Shown: positions 25,530 through 34,195 of the stretch, one piece after another
How the letters are laid out: each line of letters starts with the position of its first letter
Numbering within the stretch: position 1 is the first letter of the stretch
From: Planococcus halocryophilus
Lineage (GTDB): Bacteria; Bacillota; Bacilli; Bacillales_A; Planococcaceae
Length of the DNA stretch: 64,000 bases
Direction: 5' to 3'
NCBI RefSeq assembly: GCF_022489025.1
Contig: NZ_JAKVTG010000012.1
Coordinates: 1-64,000, forward strand
Made by a program: the position numbers and the translations under genes
The notes under the pieces: model-generated
What the model was told of the DNA's origin: nothing
The model's input: the letters and a program-made list of their open reading frames with translations, nothing else
Databases searched by the model: none

Positions 25530-25850
25530 ATGAAAAAAATCATAACCGTATTTTCATCTCTCCTTTTGATTATCGGAATAATCGTTGGTACAGTTTATTT
25601 ATATAGCGAACATAAAGCAAACGAAATGGCTGCCTTTCATTACGCAAAAGATTTTATCATAACTAACTATCACGAAAGCAATAACTTGTCTCACGGCGGG
25701 ACTAGATATGATGTTGGCAGAGGTAATTACTTTGTGATTGTGCAAACTCAGCAACAGAAGAACTACTATTTAGAAGTGAAATTAGACAGTGATGGGTATT
25801 TAGCTTCTATAGAAGACAATACAAGTGCTGTAATAGATTCTGAACACTAA
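25530..25850 (+). CDS. small exported or membrane-anchored protein (DUF3139-like)
   Basis: 106 residues with an N-terminal membrane helix or uncleaved signal (about 4-25, IITVFSSLLLIIGIIVGTVYLY) and a small extracytoplasmic domain. The layout resembles DUF3139 proteins, but the match is by appearance only. It has TTAGGAG 9 nt before the start and is the first gene of a short + strand run. Confidence 0.6.
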   Translation: MKKIITVFSSLLLIIGIIVGTVYLYSEHKANEMAAFHYAKDFIITNYHESNNLSHGGTRYDVGRGNYFVIVQTQQQKNYYLEVKLDSDGYLASIEDNTSAVIDSEH

Positions 25851-25894
25851 AACACCTCAATTCAGCATTTATAAAAATGAAGGAGTGTGTAGGT

Positions 25895-26437
25895 ATGGAA
25901 CTCGGAAAAGAATATTTGAAGGTGATTCAAGAGAGGTTTCAAAGCGTTAAGGATCTTGGGGACAGAACCATCAGTCAATTATCAGAGGCTGATATACACT
26001 GGAGATTAAACGAGGCTTCTAATAGCGTAGGAATTATAGTCAAGCATGTAAGTGGAAACATGGTATCTAGATGGTCTGATTTTTTAACGACGGATGGAGA
26101 AAAACTTACTAGAAATCGTGATCAGGAATTTGAAGATGACATTTCCTCGAAACAAGAAATGATAACTACCTGGGAAAAAGGCTGGAATACGTTTCTTGGT
26201 ACATTGAATGGTTTAGAAAGCCAAGATTTATTAAAAAATGTCACTATTCGAGGTGAAAAACACACTGTATTAGAAGCAATCGAAAGACAACTAACTCATT
26301 ATGCTTGTCATGTTGGTCAAATTGTTTATATTGGAAAGCAATTAAAAGATGAGAATTGGGAAACGCTTAGCATTCCAAAAGGAAAATCGGAAGAGTATTT
26401 GCATGGGGAGTTAAAAAACATCAATCGTAAAGAGTGA
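25895..26437 (+). CDS. DinB-like protein, DUF1572 type
   Basis: 180 residues, four-helix bundle. WRLNEASNSVGIIVKHVSGNMVSRWSDFLTTDGEK (about 30-65) and the C-terminal HYACHVGQIVYIGKQL are characteristic; the histidines in KHV, THYACH form the expected metal site of the DinB/YfiT superfamily. Relatives may act as thiol-dependent transferases; the substrate is unknown. The ATG at 25895 has GAAGGAG 9 nt upstream; an earlier in-frame ATG at 25877 overlaps that site. Confidence 0.8.
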   Translation: MELGKEYLKVIQERFQSVKDLGDRTISQLSEADIHWRLNEASNSVGIIVKHVSGNMVSRWSDFLTTDGEKLTRNRDQEFEDDISSKQEMITTWEKGWNTFLGTLNGLESQDLLKNVTIRGEKHTVLEAIERQLTHYACHVGQIVYIGKQLKDENWETLSIPKGKSEEYLHGELKNINRKE

Positions 26438-26485
26438 AAACACTTTTTAACAGTACTTTATAGAAAGAACGGAGAATTAATATAG

Positions 26486-26644
26486 ATGTTATATGTAATT
26501 GGTAGCGTTGCCCTTGTTATTTTACTCATTAATTTCATCGTTGGTTTTCTTTTGCTCAATATTCGCGACAAGAACTACTGGGTGATGTCGACTGTCACTA
26601 GCTTGTTATTTACATTAGTCTTTATTGCGATTTTAGGTTTATAA
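26486..26644 (+). CDS. small two-helix membrane protein
   Basis: 52 residues with two clear hydrophobic helices (LYVIGSVALVILLINFIVGF and TSLLFTLVFIAILGL) joined by the loop NIRDKNYW. It has GGAG 11 nt upstream and its own terminator directly after the stop. No family recognised. Its short spacing after the DUF1572 gene suggests cotranscription. Confidence 0.6.
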   Translation: MLYVIGSVALVILLINFIVGFLLLNIRDKNYWVMSTVTSLLFTLVFIAILGL

Positions 26645-26655
26645 TTCATCACAAA

Positions 26656-26694
26656 AACCGTCTATCCATGAAGATTCTCATGAATAGACGGTTT
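26656..26694. terminator. bidirectional intrinsic terminator
   Basis: ACCGTCTATCCATGA pairs with TCATGAATAGACGGT (one mismatch), with A- and T-tracts outside. It separates the + strand run from the convergent ligase gene. Confidence 0.85.
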
Positions 26695-26700
26695 TTTAAT

Positions 26701-28296
26701 TTAATTAACTTTTTTCCCTCGACCCCAGTACATTTCCCTCAACTGGAACTTCTGCAATTTCCCAGTTGCCGTTTTAGGTAACGATTCAACAAAGTCTACA
26801 GATTTCGGTACTTTAAAGCGCGACATGTTTTCACGTGTATAATCCAGGATTTCTTGTTCAGTTACTTGTGCTCCTTGATGCAGAACAATAATGGCTTTTG
26901 GTACTTCCCCCCATTTTTCATCCGGTACAGCAATTACAGCGACTTCAGCAATCGCTGGATGCTTGTACAAGACACCTTCGATTTCTGTAGAGGAGATGTT
27001 TTCGCCACCAGAAATGATCATGTCTTTAATGCGATCTTGAATTTCGATAAAGCCATCTGGATGCGTTACAGCTAAATCACCTGTATAAAACCAGCCGTCG
27101 CGAATCGCTTCTGCTGTTTTTTCAGGGTCTTTGTAGTATCCCGCCATCACAACATTACCACGTGTAACGATTTCACCGAGTTCTTTGCCGTTCCATGCCA
27201 CTTCTTCGCCGTCTTCTTGGTTGACCACTTTCGTTTCTCCATTAAAAGCGAGCTCTATTCCTTGGCGTGCTTTAATAGATGCTTGTTGTTCAGGGTCCAA
27301 ATCATTAAATTCATTTTTCCATTCGCAGTAAAGAATAAACGGTGACGTTTCGGTTAAGCCATATACATGCATCATATTCAATCCGAGAATGCTTTGCGCT
27401 TTCGCAATTAATGCTGCAGCAGGTGGCGCACCTGCCGTTCCCATATGGATGGTTTGGCTCAATCTAATTTCTTTCGCTTTTGGTTCATTAACGAGCATAT
27501 TAACAACTGTCGGCGCACCACAAAGTGAAGTGATACCATGACTTTCAAATAAATCCAAAATGAGCGGTGGGTCTACTTTTCGTATACACACATGCGTCGC
27601 TCCCGCTGCAGTAATAGCCCAAACACCGCCCCACCCGTTTGTATGGAACATGGGCAAAGTATGCAAATACACGTCATCGAATTTAATTTCTAAATGATGC
27701 AAGAAGTTTGCGGCATTTAGATAATTGGTGCGATGCGTTTGCATCACCCCTTTTGGACTCGACGTTGTACCACTCGTATAGTTTAACGACAGCATTTGAT
27801 TTTCGTCTAATTCAACGGGAGGCACTTTTGCATCAACTGGAACATTGCCGATAAACGTTTCGTAATCTTCACCATCGATCGCTGAATCAAAGCCATCTAC
27901 CGCCACCACAACATATTTTTTAATTGGTAGCTCGTCTTGAACTCCCTCCAACATTTTGCCAAACTCCGCATCAACAATCAGCATTTTGGCGTCGCTATGT
28001 TGTAAAATATACGTTAAATCTTTTGTAGACAAGCGGTAGTTAAGCGGAACAATGACCGCGCCAAGTGGGATAATACCGTAAAAACACTCTAACATCGCAT
28101 GATTATTTGGCAGCATTACCGCCACATGGTCTTTATTGCCAATCCCCGCATTATGTAAAGCAATCGTCAGTTGATCTACTCGTTTGCCAAACTCTTTGTA
28201 TGTAAACTTTTTGTCTCCATCAATTACCGCTACTTTCTCCGGATAGTATTTTACCGCGCGGCGTTTCCAATCCAGTGGTGTTAACGTTGCCAGCAT
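26701..28296 (-). CDS. fatty-acid-CoA ligase
   Basis: 531 residues of the ANL superfamily. The P-loop SLNYTSGTTSSPKGVMQTHR, MHVYGLTETSPF, YTGDLAVTHPDGFIEIQDR and the catalytic lysine motif LPKTATGKLQKFQLRE are all present. The FadD/medium-chain type makes acyl-CoA from a fatty acid, ATP and CoA in the cytoplasm. Chain-length preference is not predictable. It is a single gene with a GAGAGGGG ribosome-binding site. Confidence 0.88.
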   Translation of the reverse strand: MLATLTPLDWKRRAVKYYPEKVAVIDGDKKFTYKEFGKRVDQLTIALHNAGIGNKDHVAVMLPNNHAMLECFYGIIPLGAVIVPLNYRLSTKDLTYILQHSDAKMLIVDAEFGKMLEGVQDELPIKKYVVVAVDGFDSAIDGEDYETFIGNVPVDAKVPPVELDENQMLSLNYTSGTTSSPKGVMQTHRTNYLNAANFLHHLEIKFDDVYLHTLPMFHTNGWGGVWAITAAGATHVCIRKVDPPLILDLFESHGITSLCGAPTVVNMLVNEPKAKEIRLSQTIHMGTAGAPPAAALIAKAQSILGLNMMHVYGLTETSPFILYCEWKNEFNDLDPEQQASIKARQGIELAFNGETKVVNQEDGEEVAWNGKELGEIVTRGNVVMAGYYKDPEKTAEAIRDGWFYTGDLAVTHPDGFIEIQDRIKDMIISGGENISSTEIEGVLYKHPAIAEVAVIAVPDEKWGEVPKAIIVLHQGAQVTEQEILDYTRENMSRFKVPKSVDFVESLPKTATGKLQKFQLREMYWGRGKKVN

Positions 28297-28408
28297 AATA
28301 TGACCCCTCTCGTGTAAAAAGCTAAACTGTTATATAGCAAGTATAAATAGCGCCTCCAACTGTGTCAATGAAGTTGTTGGAATCGATTGACAATTTAGAC
28401 AAATGAAA

Positions 28409-28442
28409 AACCCCACAAGCTTTTTTATTAGCTTGTGGGGTT
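28409..28442. terminator. bidirectional terminator after arsC
   Basis: AACCCCACAAGC pairs perfectly with GCTTGTGGGGTT (28409-28420, 28431-28442). On the minus strand TTTTCATTTG follows. Confidence 0.88.
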
Positions 28443-28456
28443 CGTTTAGAGAATTT

Positions 28457-28876
28457 TTAAATGCCAGTTTTCGCAAACGATTCAATGCGCGTTCCGATAG
28501 CATCGCGAACCGTTTGGAACACAGTCCACTTTTCTTCTTCTGTGCCTTGTGCTTTTGCTGGATCTTCAAAGCCCCAATGTTCACGTCGAATATGGGATGG
28601 AGTTACCGGACATTTATCCGCTGCATCCCCGCAAAGCGTCACGATGAAATCCACACGGTTGAGCAAATCTTCGTCAATAATATCTGAAGTTTGAGTCGAG
28701 ATATCAATAGCCACTTCATTCATTGCTTTCACAGCATTAGGGTTTAATCCATGAGCTTCAATTCCAGCGCTATATACATCCCATTCCGCTGTTAAATGTT
28801 GTTTTGCCCATCCTTCAGCCATTTGACTACGGCAAGAATTTCCTGTACATAAAAAATAAATAATTTTTTTCGTCAT
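28457..28876 (-). CDS. arsC: arsenate reductase, thioredoxin-coupled
   Basis: 139 residues with the low-molecular-weight phosphatase fold. CTGNSCRS carries C10 (nucleophile) and C15, and [11 protein letters not shown] carries C82 and C89, the disulfide cascade of Gram-positive ArsC. It reduces arsenate to arsenite with thioredoxin. It lies 31 bp after arsR on the same strand. No arsB or acr3 exporter for the product lies in this window. Confidence 0.95.
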   Translation of the reverse strand: MTKKIIYFLCTGNSCRSQMAEGWAKQHLTAEWDVYSAGIEAHGLNPNAVKAMNEVAIDISTQTSDIIDEDLLNRVDFIVTLCGDAADKCPVTPSHIRREHWGFEDPAKAQGTEEEKWTVFQTVRDAIGTRIESFAKTGI

Positions 28877-28907
28877 GAATGATTCTCCTTTTTAACGTTG
28901 ATAAATT

Positions 28908-29255
28908 TTAAAAACAATCTACTGGTTTTTCTTTCGCACGCACAGCTTGAAGTTGTGCATCTGAGTCTTCAATATGGCCTAAAATATCCAGCAGTAATGC
29001 AATGTGGGAAGATTCTTTGTTCATCGAATAAAACCGCCACTGCCCTCTTCTGTTTTCTTTTAAAAGCCCCGCTTGCTTTAACTTCCGCAAATGTTGACTG
29101 ATCGCTGGCTGACTCATGCCAAACATTTTAACAAATTGGCATACGCAATACTCATTCGTCTCAACCAATTTCATCATCATTAGACGAGTTGGATCGCTGA
29201 CAGCTTTCAGACAAGCTGTAACATCAGCTGCAGATTGTGTTGATAAAGTCTCCAT
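28908..29255 (-). CDS. arsR: ArsR-family metalloregulatory repressor
   Basis: 115 residues. The winged helix-turn-helix ends MFGMSQPAISQHLRKLKQAGLL, and the metalloid site EYCVCQF (C37, C39) is at the start of the DNA-binding helix pair as in arsenite-sensing ArsR. A further cysteine (C15) and one near the C-terminus could contribute. It heads the arsRC operon; GGAGTG precedes the ATG. Confidence 0.92.
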   Translation of the reverse strand: METLSTQSAADVTACLKAVSDPTRLMMMKLVETNEYCVCQFVKMFGMSQPAISQHLRKLKQAGLLKENRRGQWRFYSMNKESSHIALLLDILGHIEDSDAQLQAVRAKEKPVDCF

Positions 29256-29297
29256 GTAGATCCACTCCTTTGTATTAAGTGTATGCCAATAATATTA

Positions 29298-29315
29298 TAT
29301 AAGTCAAAGCTTATA
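29298..29315 (-). promoter_or_regulatory. possible ArsR operator dyad
   Basis: TATAAGTCAAAGCTTATA is a perfect 6-6-6 dyad 43 bp upstream of the arsR start, overlapping a TTGACT -35-like hexamer on the minus strand. A role as the arsR operator is inferred from position only. Confidence 0.4.
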
Positions 29316-29344
29316 CTCTATGCAACAAGTTTAAAAAATGAATA

Positions 29345-29375
29345 ATATTCACCTATATATTTAATTGGTGAATAT
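29345..29375. terminator. terminator of the Ynj-like operon
   Basis: ATATTCACC pairs with GGTGAATAT (29345-29353, 29367-29375); on the minus strand ATTATTCATTTTTT follows. It lies between the ABC ATPase gene and arsR. Confidence 0.6.
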
Positions 29376-29479
29376 CTATTTTTTAACTAATAACCCTTAA
29401 CTAAATCGAATATACATATTCAATATTCATTCATTGGTAAAAGTTTATATTCAATAGGAATTCATTACGCACTTCATAG

Positions 29480-30556
29480 TCAGTCATTCACTACCCATAA
29501 TTCTTTTTTCTCTATTTGCAAAGCGATTGTTTGACCTACACAAAGCGTAGCAGCTTGTTGACTCGTCAAACTACAAGTTAAATGGGATTCTCCTGCACTA
29601 ATTTTGACTGAATAAAACCCATGATTAAACTTCATCTGTTCTACTATTCCTTGAATTTGGATGCCGGATATAAGTGTTGGTGAATCTTCTGTCACAAGTT
29701 GCATAGCTTCAGGTCGAACGATTAAACAGCTCAGACCATTCTTGGTAGTTGCATCAACTATAAATTCAAAACTTCCATCAGTAGAACGAAAATAGCCACT
29801 TTCAACATTTCCTTCAATAATGTTTTTCAACCCAAGAAAGGAAGCTACTTTTGTAGTTAACGGTCGCTCGTATAACTCTTTGGCAGTTCCAACTTGTAAA
29901 AACTCGCCTCTACTCATCACAGCAATCCGATCCGACAAAGAAAAAGCTTCTTCTCGGTCATGCGTAACAAACAGTACGGTAACATGAAACTCAAGTTGAA
30001 TCCGGCTAAGCAAGTCCCGCATTTCTTCTCGTAGACCTGGATCTAGTGCACTAAATGGCTCATCCATCAATAACACTCGCGGATTGGCTACTAATGCCCG
30101 TGCTAAAGCTACACGCTGTTGTTGCCCACCGCTAAGTTCATCTGGAAAACGGCTGCCGAAGCTTTGCAGTCCGACGTGTTCAAGCATATCTCGCGCTTTT
30201 GACAAACGTTGTTTTTTATCCACTTTTTGCATTTTTAATCCGAAGGCGACATTGTCTTCTACTGTCATATGTGGAAACAATAGCGATTGTTGAAAGACCA
30301 TTGCAAAGTTTCGGGCTTCTGATGGAACTTGAGTTAAATTTTGATCACCAATCCAAATTTCTCCATTATCGGCTTGAAGTAATCCCGCAACTAGTTTTAA
30401 TAAGCTCGTCTTACCGCAACCAGAAGGTCCAAGCAATGAGAAAAACTCGCCTTCGTGAATTGTCAAGTTGATAGGGTGTAACGAAAAGGCAGGATTGTCT
30501 TTTTGTTGCGGTTGTTTATATTGTTTTTCCACATTGATTATTCGCAAATCGCTCAT
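29480..30556 (-). CDS. ABC transporter ATPase (YnjD-like)
   Basis: 358 residues. Walker A GPSGCGKTSLL (about 39-49), Q-loop MVFQQSLLFPHMTV, signature LSGGQQQRVALARAL, Walker B VLLMDEPFSALD and the switch histidine in FVTHDREEAF are intact. The last 100 residues form a TOBE-like domain, as in PotA/MalK-type importers (RPEAMQL). It is the last gene of a minus-strand operon with two permeases and a YnjB-like binding protein. The substrate is unknown. Confidence 0.88.
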   Translation of the reverse strand: MSDLRIINVEKQYKQPQQKDNPAFSLHPINLTIHEGEFFSLLGPSGCGKTSLLKLVAGLLQADNGEIWIGDQNLTQVPSEARNFAMVFQQSLLFPHMTVEDNVAFGLKMQKVDKKQRLSKARDMLEHVGLQSFGSRFPDELSGGQQQRVALARALVANPRVLLMDEPFSALDPGLREEMRDLLSRIQLEFHVTVLFVTHDREEAFSLSDRIAVMSRGEFLQVGTAKELYERPLTTKVASFLGLKNIIEGNVESGYFRSTDGSFEFIVDATTKNGLSCLIVRPEAMQLVTEDSPTLISGIQIQGIVEQMKFNHGFYSVKISAGESHLTCSLTSQQAATLCVGQTIALQIEKKELWVVND

Positions 30557-30568
30557 GTTCTCACTCCT

Positions 30569-31384
30569 TTAGCCTTTGTTTGTTACGGCTTTTTTCTGTT
30601 GATAGTATTTTTTCAAAAGAACATCCAAACCGAACAATGTCATAATCGCCATTCCCGCAAACAATAAGGAATAGGCTGAAGCAATTGCAGGGTCACCACC
30701 GCTTATAAATGGAAACAACAATATGGATAACGTAACCACTTGACCAGAGCCAATGATAAAGGTGATTAAGTATTGACTTAAAGAAATTAAAATACTTAAA
30801 CTAGCTCCTGCGACAATACCCGGCAGTAAATGAGGCAAGACCACCAAAGTAAACCGAGAAACAGGACCCGCTCCAAGCATGCGAGCTTGGTCTTCCCAAT
30901 CGACCGATAAAGTTTGATAGCTAATCATAATGGCGCGCACCATATAAGGCAAAGTAGGCGAAAGATGAGCTAGCACCACACCTACTATCGTTTCTGTTAA
31001 TCCAAGTTTTAAAAACGTTAAATGAATGCCCATCACTGCGACAAAAGGTGGAATGATAATCGGCGCAAAAATAATGGCTTCCATTAGCCATTTGCCACGA
31101 AACGAATTGCGCACGAGTGCATTAGCAGCTGGTACCGCAAGCAGTATGTTTATGATCGTGACAATTAAAGCAATTAGTAAACTTACACCAACCGCTTGCC
31201 ATGTACCCGAACTGCCAAATAACACATAATCCCATGCACGAAAACTAATTGAATCTGGTATAATCGCTGGCCATTGCCAACCAAATGACAAACTAGATAA
31301 AATGAGCGGGATAAAAGGCAAGAACATTAGTAGGAATACCAGTAAGGAAAGGCTGATTTTTATGAACAATTGAGGCTTCATCAT
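30569..31384 (-). CDS. ABC transporter permease (second subunit)
   Basis: 271 residues, six membrane helices. The EAA loop EDQARMLGAGPVSRFTLVVLPHLLPGI (about 175-202) marks a BPD_transp_1 permease that docks on the ATPase. Its ATG at 31384 overlaps the stop of the preceding permease (ATGA), with AAAGGGGTGG upstream; the frame is open further upstream. In E. coli YnjC the two permease halves are one fused protein; here they are separate. Confidence 0.85.
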   Translation of the reverse strand: MMKPQLFIKISLSLLVFLLMFLPFIPLILSSLSFGWQWPAIIPDSISFRAWDYVLFGSSGTWQAVGVSLLIALIVTIINILLAVPAANALVRNSFRGKWLMEAIIFAPIIIPPFVAVMGIHLTFLKLGLTETIVGVVLAHLSPTLPYMVRAIMISYQTLSVDWEDQARMLGAGPVSRFTLVVLPHLLPGIVAGASLSILISLSQYLITFIIGSGQVVTLSILLFPFISGGDPAIASAYSLLFAGMAIMTLFGLDVLLKKYYQQKKAVTNKG

Positions 31385-32268
31385 CAATCCCACCCCTTTA
31401 AAGCGTTCCATCGTTTATTAACAGCGTAAACAACTAACCCCAATAATACGGTGAAACTTGCCAAAATGATGTTGACTGCGAGCGCTTCTGGTCGGTCTGC
31501 TAACGTTCCACTTGTATAGAGTTGATAGGAATACACCGGTAACGTGCTCGGGTATGTAACACCAAGTAAAAACGGGACTTCAAAAGCAGAAAACGTAAAA
31601 ACAAAAACGATAAATGTCGCAATCGTCCATGCAGGCATCATGACAGGAATAACAATTTCGCGTACATAATTCCAGCGACTTGCACCGAACACACGTGACA
31701 CATCGCGCCAGGAGCTGTGGATTCGTGACAACACTGGATAAATCATTAGTGATATAAATGGCGCTTCTTTCCAAGCATAAGTCAAGATGATGCCCCAACC
31801 AAATGAGTCATTTACCAAAACAGGAAACTCTGAGATTGTCTCGATAAAGCCGAGATTGGTAGCAATTCGAGAAAGAAAACCACTTTGCATAAACAACAAT
31901 ACGATAATATAGCCACCGACTAGATGCGGAATCGTTAACGGCAATTGAAACAGTCGGTACCAAATAGACGAGTTGCTGCCGTTAGTTGATTCTTTCATCA
32001 TAAACAAGAAAATGGCGATAATTGCACCCAAAACAGCAGCGAAAAGTGAAGACAAAAATGCAACGCGAAGAGTTAAAATAAGTGACTCCCAAAATTCAGA
32101 CGAGCGGAACAACTCGCGATAAGCGGTAAAGTTAAAGTCCTTTTGATCAAGTGCTGGAAAATAGCCAAGACTTTTCAAAAACCCATCAAAAAGTCCCCCG
32201 AAAAACAGGAGGACGATGGTGCCGATGGCTGGAAACAACAAAAGATACGGTTTATTCTTTTGCCACAT
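31384..32268 (-). CDS. ABC transporter permease (first subunit)
   Basis: 294 residues with six membrane helices. The EAA-like loop is WRDVSRVFGASRWNYVREIVIPVMMPAW (about 188-215). It overlaps the end of the binding-protein gene by 17 bp and the start of the next permease by 3 bp, indicating a tightly coupled operon. It corresponds to the first half of the fused YnjC permease of enterobacteria. Confidence 0.85.
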   Translation of the reverse strand: MWQKNKPYLLLFPAIGTIVLLFFGGLFDGFLKSLGYFPALDQKDFNFTAYRELFRSSEFWESLILTLRVAFLSSLFAAVLGAIIAIFLFMMKESTNGSNSSIWYRLFQLPLTIPHLVGGYIIVLLFMQSGFLSRIATNLGFIETISEFPVLVNDSFGWGIILTYAWKEAPFISLMIYPVLSRIHSSWRDVSRVFGASRWNYVREIVIPVMMPAWTIATFIVFVFTFSAFEVPFLLGVTYPSTLPVYSYQLYTSGTLADRPEALAVNIILASFTVLLGLVVYAVNKRWNALKGWD

Positions 32269-33499
32269 GTTGTAACCATCCTTTTTCGATTATTTCAATA
32301 TAGTCTGATGACAGTTCAGGAAGACGGTTGTTTTCTAACTCCGCTAACGACAAAGTAGCTTCACCTAATTCGACTGCATTCATTGCCTGTTGTTGTTCAG
32401 ACGATAGTAAATTTAAGTCGATTGCAGACAAGTCACCCCAGTTTTCAGGGGACAGTTTAGCCGTTTGAGCTTCTGGCGACATCATTTCATTAATGGCGAC
32501 CATCGCTCCCGCTCGCGCAGAAGAATTGAATGGAATCGACAAAAAATGGGTGTTGGAAAGAGTTCCGCCGTCTAACACGAATGTGCGAGTTGAATCGGGG
32601 AAACGTCCTTTTAACACTTCACTCGCAGCAAGTGCAGGGTCGTAACTCATCGTTATGGCAATTTCACCACTTGCATACAATTGATCTTGTTTCGCTAAAC
32701 TTTCAGGATACGTTTCTCCGTCGCGCCACAAATACGGCTCGATGCTATTTAAATAATCCCACATCGGTTCTAACCTTTTTTCTAAGTCTGAGATAGATTC
32801 AGCAGGTTGCTGGTATTGTTCATATCCACCTGTTGTTTCATACAACACGTGGCGGACAAATGCACTGCCCGTAAAATCAGGTAACGCCGGATACGTAAAC
32901 TGCCCCGGGTTTTCTTGAACCCATTCGGCTAATTCATCCATAGATTTGGGTGGGTTTTGCGATTTTTTTTCATCATGCACAAAAACAAATTGCGCTTTTC
33001 CCCATGGGGCTTCGAGTCCTTCTACAGGTTCACCGAAATCATTAGCGATTTCAGGCGCATCTTTGTCGATAAAGTCGTTGAAATTCGGTAATTGGCCACT
33101 AAAACTTCCCCACAACAAATCATTGTCTTTAGCCGTTTTGAAATTTTCACCGTTTATCCAAATGATGTCCATACTGCCATTCGACTTGCCAGCAAATTTT
33201 TCATCAACCAATTGATTGATGATGTCTTGAGAGTCGTTCATCGGGACACGGTTTAATTCAACGTCATGGTCTTTTTTCAAGCGAGGTGCTACCCATTCAT
33301 CGATATAACGATTAATGTTGTCGCTGCCACCCCACATATACATATTCACTTGCTGCCCGGTTGCGGAATCCGCAATCGTTTGCCAATCACTTGTCAGCAA
33401 CTGTTCTGTTTCTTCAGCTGTCTGCTCATTCGTGTCTTGTGAACATGCAGATAATGTCAACGCTAGAAAGGCTGATGCTAGAAATATGGAGTTCTTCAT
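32252..33499 (-). CDS. YnjB-like substrate-binding lipoprotein
   Basis: 415 residues. A lipoprotein signal ends in LTLSAC (C19). The mature part matches E. coli YnjB in key stretches: MWGGSDNINRYIDEWVAPRLKK, then DIIWINGENFKTAKDNDLLWG, and APWGKAQFVFVHD. This COG4134 family is distant from the spermidine/iron binding proteins. The ligand is unknown. It is followed at once by two permeases and the ATPase. Confidence 0.85.
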   Translation of the reverse strand: MKNSIFLASAFLALTLSACSQDTNEQTAEETEQLLTSDWQTIADSATGQQVNMYMWGGSDNINRYIDEWVAPRLKKDHDVELNRVPMNDSQDIINQLVDEKFAGKSNGSMDIIWINGENFKTAKDNDLLWGSFSGQLPNFNDFIDKDAPEIANDFGEPVEGLEAPWGKAQFVFVHDEKKSQNPPKSMDELAEWVQENPGQFTYPALPDFTGSAFVRHVLYETTGGYEQYQQPAESISDLEKRLEPMWDYLNSIEPYLWRDGETYPESLAKQDQLYASGEIAITMSYDPALAASEVLKGRFPDSTRTFVLDGGTLSNTHFLSIPFNSSARAGAMVAINEMMSPEAQTAKLSPENWGDLSAIDLNLLSSEQQQAMNAVELGEATLSLAELENNRLPELSSDYIEIIEKGWLQHVAKE

Positions 33500-33535
33500 T
33501 TTTTACACTTCCTAAATCCATTGATAAAATTGCTG

Positions 33536-34195
33536 TTATTTATTGAGCGTTTGTTTTTTGTTCCACCGATTGCGTAAAGCAATTGGTACTACTGTTAGTA
33601 TAACGAAAACAACGACGGCGAGAATGATGATTTTCGGGTTTCCGCTAACAAAACTACTGCCCAAAAAATTATAAGCAAAAGTACCCGGGATAATTCCGAT
33701 AAATGTAGCCAACGCGAAAGACGTAAAACGAACTTTGGCAAAAGCCGCGACATAACTGATTAAATCGAAATTAATGACTGGAATGAAACGAAATAACAAG
33801 ACGTAGAAAAAGCCGTTTTGTTCCATTTGAGATTGAATTTTCCCGACGTTACCGGTCCAAGATTTGCGAACAAAGCTTTTTCCTAGAGTTTTGGCAACGT
33901 AAAAAGATAACATGGCTCCAAGAGTTGCACCGATAATGGTGTAAAGTGTGCCTAGCCATGCCCCAAATGCTAAACCGCCTGCAATCGATAAAACCGATGC
34001 TGGAAAAAAGATGAGCGGCCGAACAGTATAAATAAGGATGTAAAAAACGGGCGACCAAATACCAAATGACAAAATCCAATTACGAAGATCGTTGGCATCT
34101 ACTTGGAAAACTGAGCGGCTGAGCCAAATGGCGATGCCGATTAATGCAGCAATCGCTACCCATTTGGCTATTTGCAAACCTTTGCTCTTGTTCAT
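33536..34195 (-). CDS. TVP38/TMEM64-family membrane protein
   Basis: 219 residues, DedA/SNARE-associated superfamily. RPLIFFPASVLSIAGGLAFGAWLGTLYTIIGATLGAMLSFYVAKTLG and the second conserved stretch FRFIPVINFDLISYVAAFAKV are the family blocks. It overlaps the end of the oxidoreductase gene by 4 bp (ATGA). TVP38 proteins (YdjX, YdjZ) are encoded next to ynjABCDEF in E. coli too. Confidence 0.9.
   Translation of the reverse strand: MNKSKGLQIAKWVAIAALIGIAIWLSRSVFQVDANDLRNWILSFGIWSPVFYILIYTVRPLIFFPASVLSIAGGLAFGAWLGTLYTIIGATLGAMLSFYVAKTLGKSFVRKSWTGNVGKIQSQMEQNGFFYVLLFRFIPVINFDLISYVAAFAKVRFTSFALATFIGIIPGTFAYNFLGSSFVSGNPKIIILAVVVFVILTVVPIALRNRWNKKQTLNK

Noticed and set aside
30485-30500. Reverse-strand match to the R box (AGGATTGTC) in the ATPase gene
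   Set aside because: It is inside a conserved coding sequence and lacks the rest of the R element.
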